From assembly GCA_002472275.1 (NCBI GenBank), contig DKRQ01000029.1, positions 10,667 to 74,666 of the forward strand: a stretch of 64,000 nucleotides of DNA, given 5' to 3'. The stretch comes from Caryophanales bacterium UBA7278. GTDB lineage: Bacteria; Bacillota_I; Bacilli_A; RFN20; CAG-826. Shown one piece after another: positions 59,121-64,000 of the stretch (the first letter of the stretch is position 1; each line of letters starts with the position of its first letter). The notes below the pieces were generated by a model. The model did not search any database. It had not been told where the DNA came from and worked only from the letters and a program-made list of their open reading frames with translations. The position numbers were made by a program, and so were the translations under genes.

Positions 59121-59783
59121 ATGGGCAAACGGAACTGGTATCTCGCTTGGACAAGCGACGCGCTGCTTTTAATCTCCTCCGTCCTAGGGGTAAGCGCGGT
59201 TTTGGGCGGATGGAAGTTCATGTCCGATTATGGAAGGATGAGCGAAGCCCCGTTCTTAGTGACCTTCACCGGGCTAAGCAACCTCCTGATCGGGGTGGTG
59301 GCCTTTCTATGCCTCCTCACGCGTTTGATCAAGAAAGAAGCAAGGCTTCCCTCCTGGCTATTCGTCACCAGGATGATATTCGTCGCGATGATCATGGTCA
59401 CCTTCCTCGTGACCGCGGTCTACCTTAGCCCTAGCGTCGGCCCCGATTGGTGGAAGCTCTATATCAACGGGAGTCTCTTCAATCACCTCATTACGCCCGT
59501 TTGGGCGGTCCTTGCCTTCCTTTTGTTCGAGCCGAGGTCCCTCCTTTCCTATAGGTGCGCCTTCTTCACCTTCGTGCCGATGGGGATCTATGGGATCTTC
59601 TATTTGATTCGGGCTTATACCCACGTGGGGCCCGATGGGACCATCAGCCTTTTCTATGACATCTACGGTCTAGCCAGATGGGGCCTATGGGCGACCATCG
59701 GAATCTTCTTCGCCTTCATGGCGGTGTCCTTCCTCCTTTGCCTGCTCTTATTCTTCCAAAATAGCCGGAAGAAACCCGATTAA
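59121..59783 (+). CDS. Polytopic membrane protein, Pr6Pr/FAR-17a-like
   Basis: 220 residues, six membrane helices. Features resembling Pr6Pr (FAR-17a/AIG1-like) proteins are FTGLSNLLIG after the first helix, HLITPVWAVLAFLLFEP with the His, and GIYGIFYLIRAY. The family is of unknown or possibly hydrolytic function. Divergent from the 58358-59020 gene (100 bp). The assignment is moderate. Confidence 0.65.
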   Translation: MGKRNWYLAWTSDALLLISSVLGVSAVLGGWKFMSDYGRMSEAPFLVTFTGLSNLLIGVVAFLCLLTRLIKKEARLPSWLFVTRMIFVAMIMVTFLVTAVYLSPSVGPDWWKLYINGSLFNHLITPVWAVLAFLLFEPRSLLSYRCAFFTFVPMGIYGIFYLIRAYTHVGPDGTISLFYDIYGLARWGLWATIGIFFAFMAVSFLLCLLLFFQNSRKKPD

Positions 59784-59817
59784 AAGCAAAGCTTTCATCC
59801 GAACGAACCTTGAAAAC

Positions 59818-59833
59818 TATCACTAGGGTGATA
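59818..59833 (+). promoter_or_regulatory. Palindromic operator inside the DUF3990 promoter
   Basis: Perfect palindrome TATCAC-TAGG-GTGATA between -35 TTGAAA (59810-59815) and -10 TATAGT (59832-59837), spacer 16 bp. Binding here would block RNA polymerase. Good candidate for autorepression by the HTH partner. Confidence 0.7.
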
Positions 59834-59857
59834 TAGTGATGGTGGAGGAAACCAAGG

Positions 59858-60550
59858 ATGAAAAGAAAACTAATCTTGTTCCATGGTTCCCCGCAGGTCG
59901 TGAGGGAACCCTCTTTTGGCAAAGGCAGGAAGAACAACGATTTCGGCCTTGGCTTTTATTGCACCGAAAACCCCGAGCTTGCAAAGGAATGGGCAGTTTC
60001 CTCTTCGGAAGACGGGTTTTGCAACCGTTACTCCATCGACGTTTCCAACATGAGGGTGCTAAACCTTAACGGCCCCGACTTCACGATTCTTAATTGGATC
60101 GCCGTTTTGGTGAAGCATCGCCTCTTTTCCTTAAGCAATCCAGTTGCCCAAAGGGCAAAGGCCTATTTGATCGAGCATTTTGACATTAACGTCAATGCCT
60201 ATGACGTCATCGTGGGTTATCGAGCCGACGATTCCTATTACGATTATGCCGACGCGTTTTTGAATAACTCCATCACCGTGGAGCAACTCGCCTCGGCAAT
60301 GAGGTTAGGGAAACTAGGCGAGCAGGTGGTCGTCAAATCCGAATACGCTTTCTCAGAACTCTGTTTCGAGGGATCCGAAGCCGTTTCCCGGCTTGAGTTC
60401 TACGCGAAAAGAAAAGCGAGGAACGATGAGGCCAATGCCCGTTATTTTGAAATCCTTGGCGAGGAAAAGGACGGCCTTTTCATCCAAGACATCATCCGAG
60501 GAGGGATTGGAAATGACGATCCACGCATTCCAAGAAACCTACCTAAATAA
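59858..60550 (+). CDS. DUF3990 protein, candidate toxin (ADP-ribosyltransferase-like)
   Basis: 230 residues. Opens with LILFHGSP, then KGRKNNDFGLGFYCTENPELAKEWA, the DUF3990 core whose H-G-S and N-D-F-G-x-G-F-Y motifs resemble the H-Y-[EDQ] ADP-ribosyltransferase fold. Position before a HTH protein fits a toxin-antitoxin design. The C terminus (about 180-230) is basic and then Gly/Asp-rich. Start with GGAGG a few bases upstream. Its stop overlaps the next gene by 38 bp. Enzyme activity is inferred, not shown. Confidence 0.78.
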   Translation: MKRKLILFHGSPQVVREPSFGKGRKNNDFGLGFYCTENPELAKEWAVSSSEDGFCNRYSIDVSNMRVLNLNGPDFTILNWIAVLVKHRLFSLSNPVAQRAKAYLIEHFDINVNAYDVIVGYRADDSYYDYADAFLNNSITVEQLASAMRLGKLGEQVVVKSEYAFSELCFEGSEAVSRLEFYAKRKARNDEANARYFEILGEEKDGLFIQDIIRGGIGNDDPRIPRNLPK

Positions 60551-61139
60551 GGCTCAATCCCTTTTGGGGGAGGCCTTTGACTACGCGATCAATTGTGCCA
60601 AGGTCAGCGGCGAGGATTTCATCGGTCTCTTCCTCTCTTCCCCGATCAGCAAAAAGCTAGCGGTGGGGGATCCTTCGATTCTTCTAGGGAAAAGCGGAAT
60701 CGAGGTCGCCCTGCTGATTCTTGGGGAGGATCGCCCTGCAGGGGAGTCGATCATCACCCATTCGGAGGCGTATTGGATTGGATGGGCCCTGGCTTTTTGC
60801 CAGTGGTCGTCGGACCGGTCCTACGCGGAGATTCTTGGGGCGGTGACCTACGAAGACCTGCAGAGGATGTATCTTCCCTATCATGAATCCGACGTCACCA
60901 AATTCGCGGAAGCCATCGAGGAGCGCGTCAAGAAAGCCCGTCCGGAAACAAACCTAAAACGCTTGCGCGCCTATGCGCATCTTTCCCAAGCAGAACTCGC
61001 GGGCGAATCTGGGGTTTCCTTACGCTCCATTCAGATGTACGAGCAGCGGAGGAAGGACATCAACAAGGCAAGTGCCGAGACGCTATACCGCCTCGCCAAG
61101 GCCATCGGCTGCACGATCGAGGATCTTCTCGAGAAATGA
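60513..61139 (+). CDS. HTH (Xre-type) protein, probable antitoxin of the DUF3990 pair
   Basis: Start at 60513 is set by GAGGAGG just upstream. 208 residues. The N-terminal two-thirds contains an unknown domain (SGEDFIGLFLSSPISKKLA, AYWIGWALAFCQW) that may neutralise the toxin. A Xre-type helix-turn-helix is at the C terminus (about 150-200: NLKRLRAYAHLSQAELAGESGVS, RSIQMYEQ). It probably represses through the palindrome at 59818-59833. Confidence 0.8.
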   Translation: MTIHAFQETYLNKAQSLLGEAFDYAINCAKVSGEDFIGLFLSSPISKKLAVGDPSILLGKSGIEVALLILGEDRPAGESIITHSEAYWIGWALAFCQWSSDRSYAEILGAVTYEDLQRMYLPYHESDVTKFAEAIEERVKKARPETNLKRLRAYAHLSQAELAGESGVSLRSIQMYEQRRKDINKASAETLYRLAKAIGCTIEDLLEK

Positions 61140-61149
61140 TTTCCATAGG

Positions 61150-61250
61150 TGTCGTCGTCCAAATCCGTTTATCCGGTTTTGTCCAAACGGCGGCATCCAG
61201 ATAGATAGGTTCCCTCGGGGGCCTTTTCCTGTGTCTCGAACTCGCCGACC
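61150..61250 (+). repeat. About 100-bp interspersed repeat, copy A (carries a terminator-like hairpin)
   Basis: Begins TGTCGTCGTCCAAA and ends CTCGCCG. It is about 80% identical to copy B at 62901-63000, including the block GACAAACGGCGGCATC (GTCC in A) and the hairpin GG-TCCC...GGGGGCC followed by T. Same orientation in both. Confidence 0.85.
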
Positions 61251-61325
61251 TCCTCGTTGCGAACAAGGTTAAAAACCCCGTTTATCCACAACGGGGATGA
61301 TTGTTCTTGCCCGCGAGAACAGGAA

Positions 61326-62090
61326 CTATCTTTTCTTGTACATGACTAGTTTTGGATCAGAACCTCCCTTGCCATAGGTGCAAATAAGGATGAAGTCCAC
61401 ATTGGCCACGACGCCATAGCAGAACCCCGTGTCGGTTTCGGACTCGAGCTGAGTGCCTAGGTACGCCGTCTCATCGTTGAGGAATTTCACCTTTGCCCCG
61501 TTAGGCAATGGGTATTCCAAGTTTACATATGAGCCTACGAGGGCGCTTAGCTTGGTTACTGGGGGCATACCCTCGATGTGCAGGCCGTTTATTTCTTCGA
61601 TTAGTGTTTTCTTAAAGGCATCGAACTTCCCTTGATCGCTTAGTTCGTCATGGCGTTTCCAATAGTTTAGGTGGGGAAGTTTTTCTTTCATATAAGCGCG
61701 AGCCTCTTCCTCGGAAAATCCTTCCTTGGCCATGTGGGGAACGCAGACATCGATGAGATCATCCATGTTGTCATAAGTGTAGGTCCCGTCCGCATAGCAC
61801 CATTTGCAATACTCCTCGTTTAGGGAACCGTCGTCGTTCTTGCCGATGATCGAATCATCTAGCGGCATGCCGCAGCACTGGCAATAAAGGGGATGAGGAG
61901 AACCAAGCAGCGTATTAATCGAAACGTTGAAGAGCTTAGAGAGCAGCTTCAGTGTCTCCGTTGCGGGAACCGTCTCTCCGTTTTCCCAGCGCGAAACCGC
62001 TTGCCTCGTCACGAAAACCTTTTCCGCAAGCTCGTCTTGGGATAGCCCGTTTTTGGTCCTGAGCTCATATAGAATTTGTTTTGTTTCCAT
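61326..62090 (-). CDS. HTH (Xre) regulator with zinc ribbon
   Basis: Start at 62090 is chosen because GGAGG precedes it; longer forms run into upstream sequence. 254 residues. The Xre helix-turn-helix is at 1-65 (GLSQDELAEKVFVTRQAVSRWE). A zinc ribbon is at about 69-105 (CQCCGMPLDD...YCKWCYADG) with four Cys in the known putative-zinc-ribbon pattern. The C-terminal region (about 155-254) is beta-rich and may bind an effector (GyrI-like pattern). A stress or effector-sensing transcription factor. Divergent from the Phd-like antitoxin gene, and lies between the two 100-bp repeats. Confidence 0.82.
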   Translation of the reverse strand: METKQILYELRTKNGLSQDELAEKVFVTRQAVSRWENGETVPATETLKLLSKLFNVSINTLLGSPHPLYCQCCGMPLDDSIIGKNDDGSLNEEYCKWCYADGTYTYDNMDDLIDVCVPHMAKEGFSEEEARAYMKEKLPHLNYWKRHDELSDQGKFDAFKKTLIEEINGLHIEGMPPVTKLSALVGSYVNLEYPLPNGAKVKFLNDETAYLGTQLESETDTGFCYGVVANVDFILICTYGKGGSDPKLVMYKKR

Positions 62091-62241
62091 CGTTTTTGCC
62101 TCCGGCGAAATCATATCAAACAGCCTTTTGTGATAGTAGCAACGTCCTGTTGCGGTCTCTCTAAAGCGTCGTAATGAGAAAAACCGCGTTTGCTGAAATA
62201 TCAAAATGCTGATAGAATATTATCGTCATGAGGTAACAGCA

Positions 62242-62502
62242 ATGACCATTCTCCCTTCGACTTCCTTGCGAAACCAATACAACGAAATCTCCGAACGTTG
62301 CAAAACAACAGGAGAGCCAATCTATCTTACGAAAAACGGCGAGGGCGATCTTGTCGTTATGTCCATAGAGGCGTACGAAAAGAAGGAGGCACTCCTGGCC
62401 TTGAAAGAACGGCTCCTTGACATTGAGTTAGAGCAGAGAAGCGGCGCGAAATACTATAGTTTGGACGAACTCGATTCCGCGCTGAAAAGGATTGTCGGTT
62501 AA
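62242..62502 (+). CDS. Phd/YefM-type antitoxin
   Basis: 86 residues. Start ATG 62242 has GAGGT seven bases upstream, and the family start (MTILPSTSLRNQYNEISE) begins there. The motif YLTKNGEGDLVVMSIEAYEK is the conserved DNA-binding/dimer part of Phd/YefM. It binds its toxin with its C-terminal part and represses its own operon. Overlaps the toxin gene by one base (TAATG). Confidence 0.9.
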   Translation: MTILPSTSLRNQYNEISERCKTTGEPIYLTKNGEGDLVVMSIEAYEKKEALLALKERLLDIELEQRSGAKYYSLDELDSALKRIVG

Positions 62503-62813
62503 TGGCTCAATTCAAGATTTCGATTACGCAGAGGGCGTTTTCCAGCATCAGCGAACACGTGCTTTTTGTTCGGAACGTCTCTCTAGAGGCGGCGAAGGAG
62601 TTATACGAAGAAACCATGACCTCGCTCCGCTCCTTATCATCGTTTCCGGAAAGATGCCCAGAAATACAAGATTTGAGGATCGCCGGTGCCCGCATCCGAA
62701 AAATGTCGATTCACGATGGGCGCTACGTTGCCTTATATAAAGTCGATGGCGATACGGTTGTCGTCTATGATGTCGTCGATTCGCGAAAGGACAACTCGAT
62801 TCTAAAATTGTAG
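62502..62813 (+). CDS. RelE/ParE-family toxin
   Basis: 103 residues, the short alpha/beta fold of RelE/ParE: an opening strand QFKISITQRAF, helices with LSLEAAKELYEETMTSLRSLSSFPE-like pattern in short stretches, then FPERCPEI and RYVALYKVDGDTVVVYDVVDSR. The last part carries Arg/Tyr/Asp positions typical of this class. It either cleaves mRNA at the ribosome or poisons gyrase; the two cannot be separated here. Partner of the Phd-type antitoxin. Confidence 0.88.
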   Translation: MAQFKISITQRAFSSISEHVLFVRNVSLEAAKELYEETMTSLRSLSSFPERCPEIQDLRIAGARIRKMSIHDGRYVALYKVDGDTVVVYDVVDSRKDNSILKL

Positions 62814-62900
62814 GGCATGCGAACGAAGGAAAACACGACAAAATAGTGGATGGAAGTATTTAGACAAAAGCGGATAGATTGAATTAGACAACCACACTTG

Positions 62901-63000
62901 TGTCGTCGTCCAAAGTCACTTATCCAAAGTTGGACAAACGGCGGCATCTAGATAGACAGGTCCCTTCGGGGGCCTTTTTTGTGTCTTGGACTCGCCGGAC
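62901..63000 (+). repeat. About 100-bp interspersed repeat, copy B (with terminator hairpin)
   Basis: Same block order as copy A, with a better hairpin (AGGTCCC-TTCG-GGGGCCT) and TTTTTTG. It follows the RelE/ParE-type toxin gene, so the hairpin may end that transcript. Confidence 0.85.
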
Positions 63001-63053
63001 ATTGATTATAAAACAATGGTGTATTACAATGTATTACGAAAGAAGGTAAGATT

Positions 63054-63272
63054 ATGGTTGTTTCCATCAGAATGACAGACGAAGAAAAGCAATTGGCGGA
63101 CGCCTACGCCAAGCTCAACGGCGTGTCTTTAAGCGAAGCTATCAAACGCGCTTACTTCGAGAAGATCGAAGACGAATATGATATTGCCCTCGCCGATATG
63201 GCCTTACGTGAATACGAGAAAAACCCCAAGACCTATTCGCACGAAGAGGTCAAAAAGATGCTTGGATTATGA
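63054..63272 (+). CDS. Ribbon-helix-helix antitoxin (DUF6290/RelB-like)
   Basis: 72 residues. The start VVSIRMTDEEKQLADAYAK and GVSLSEAIKRAYFEKIEDEYD match the short RHH antitoxin type that pairs with RelE. The N-terminal strand binds DNA and the C-terminal helix binds the toxin. Overlaps the next gene by 4 bp. Confidence 0.88.
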   Translation: MVVSIRMTDEEKQLADAYAKLNGVSLSEAIKRAYFEKIEDEYDIALADMALREYEKNPKTYSHEEVKKMLGL

Positions 63273-63538
63273 AGTATCAGGTCGAGTATTTGCCTCAAGT
63301 CGTGAAGACGCTTGAGAAGATGGACAAATACACCAAGCGAATCATCCTCGAGTGGATCGAAAAGCGTTTGGTGGATTGCGAGGATCCCAGGGCACACGGA
63401 AAGCCGTTGACCGCGAATAGAGTCGGGCAATGGAGATATCGAATTGGCGATTATCGGGTGATAGCAAGAATAGAAGACAATAAGCTCGTTATTTTGGTCA
63501 TTGCCATTGGGCATAGAAGAGAAGTGTACGGTGGTTAA
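63269..63538 (+). CDS. RelE-family toxin
   Basis: 89 residues. YQVEYLPQVVKTLEKMDKY, then DPRAHGKPLTANRVGQWRYR and IGDYRVIARIEDNKLVILVI, then IGHRREVY are the standard RelE pattern (G-x-W-R-Y-R-I-G-D-Y-R). Ribosome-dependent mRNA interferase. Clear operon with the RHH antitoxin. Confidence 0.92.
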   Translation: MKYQVEYLPQVVKTLEKMDKYTKRIILEWIEKRLVDCEDPRAHGKPLTANRVGQWRYRIGDYRVIARIEDNKLVILVIAIGHRREVYGG

Positions 63539-63576
63539 CGCCATCCGTAGAATTGGCGGTACAAAGGGGATGCATC

Positions 63577-63826
63577 ATGGCAAAGTCCTTTGCTGAGATG
63601 AAACTCTTTCAGGTTAGACCCGATAAACTTGAACAATTTGAAGCGTTAATTAGGGGGGTATCCGCGAACCAACTTAAGCGCGAAGGCTGTCTATCGCCCA
63701 AGTATTTCAAAGGTTCTTCACCGTCGACGGAATCGAACTCGGTGAGTCGGGGAGAGAATTAACCAAGGCCGCGAAACGCGTCAGGCGCTATTCCTTTTGG
63801 GAATTCGATTCGAAAAAGACGGTCTG
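63577..63826 (+). pseudogene. Frameshifted small protein (broken near 63705)
   Basis: Starts MAKSFAEMKLFQVRPDKLEQ and reads cleanly to about CLSPKYFK. Then a second frame continues with RFFTVDGIELGESGRELTKA and ends SFWEFDSKKTV at 63826. One frame change near 63705-63715 would join them. No known domain is certain. The product as written is truncated or joined. Confidence 0.5.
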
Positions 63827-64000
63827 ATTCTTGACGTTAATGTGTCTCCAAGCGAGGACACTGTATGGCTTTCTTTGAACGAGATGTGCCTTTTGTTCGG
63901 GCGCGACAAATCGGTTATTTCAAGACATATCAAGAATGTATTTAAAGAAGGGGAGTTGGAATCAAATCAAACTGTTGCGCTCTGTTTTAACAAACGACTG
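63797..64000 (+). CDS. RhuM-like protein, 3' end outside window, start unclear
   Basis: The frame runs to the window end with FEKDGLILDVNVS, then DTVWLSLNEMCLLFGRDKSV then ISRHIKNVF, the RhuM-family N terminus (usual TVWLTQEQIAELFGRDKSV). The first in-frame start candidate is TTG at 63797. A proper ATG is not seen, so the gene may be truncated at its 5' end or begin elsewhere. Overlaps the broken small gene. Confidence 0.6.
   Translation, partial: MGIRFEKDGLILDVNVSPSEDTVWLSLNEMCLLFGRDKSVISRHIKNVFKEGELESNQTVALCFNKRL

Noticed and set aside
45671..64000. Complete prophage or integrative element
   Set aside because: No integrase, terminase or structural genes; only isolated relics such as the KilA-N piece.

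Overview
The window (about 53% GC, standard code with TGA used as stop) looks like the chromosome of an uncultured, host-associated, fermentative member of the Bacillota, most likely class Bacilli near the Erysipelotrichia/RF39-type lineages. That placement is inferred from gene content: PepC peptidase, PotABCD, SipW-type secretion, DUF4143 ATPase, PPK2, ROK kinase and many small toxin-antitoxin pairs. I could not run a phylogeny.

Region 1 (1-24 kb) is mostly housekeeping and nutrient handling. It holds the 3' part of a PepC aminopeptidase, a rubredoxin-like micro-protein, a thioredoxin-fold lipoprotein, a potABCD polyamine ABC operon, tRNA-Cys, a membrane-anchored TIR protein, a uracil permease coupled to an alpha-amylase lipoprotein, an aldehyde dehydrogenase with an ABC/FtsX-type exporter, a DUF4143 ATPase, a surface endonuclease I and a sodium-dependent NSS transporter. 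Two degraded fragments (a transposase-like tail and a DUF4143 tail) sit beside the DUF4143 ATPase and the endonuclease.

Region 2 (24.2-45.7 kb, almost all on the minus strand) is the most striking part: a self-contained cyclic-di-GMP-controlled secretion island. Two c-di-GMP-I (GEMM) riboswitches each head an operon. The first operon has nine tightly packed genes (about 42.6 to 30.3 kb): a secreted protein, two SipW-type secreted proteins, a membrane-anchored McrB-like AAA+ ATPase, a DUF2357-like partner, a SipW-type signal peptidase, an intact EAL phosphodiesterase, a nucleoside-phosphorylase-fold protein that has lost its catalytic Asp, and a degenerate GGDEF-EAL protein. The second operon (30.1 to 24.2 kb) encodes a SipW-type secreted protein, a 1325-residue SipW-type surface protein and a lipoprotein. 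An intact GGDEF diguanylate cyclase, a further SipW-type protein and a small membrane protein lie just upstream. The island therefore encodes the maker, breaker, likely sensor and RNA receptor of c-di-GMP, together with the peptidase and substrates it would control. I propose it builds a TasA/camelysin-like surface fibre or matrix.

Region 3 (45.8-54.5 kb) is mosaic and partly degraded. It has tRNA-Pro, an AT-richer AbrB/ABC-2 cassette, repeats, an AlbA_2 (Schlafen-like) regulator with a 12-bp iterated motif upstream and the reverse complement of that motif inside its gene, and a string of remnants (Nudix, GNAT, DUF3800-like, KilA-N-like, AbiEii-like). These surround an acyltransferase/acyl-CoA synthetase pair and a winged-helix regulator whose toxin partner is truncated.

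Region 4 (54.5-64 kb) has an unknown protein, a PPK2/winged-helix/ROK kinase operon, two membrane proteins and a toxin-antitoxin cluster. The cluster comprises DUF3990 with a HTH partner, Phd/ParE-like and RHH/RelE-like pairs, two copies of a 100-bp repeat, a HTH-zinc ribbon regulator, a frameshifted ORF and the start of a RhuM-like gene cut by the window end.
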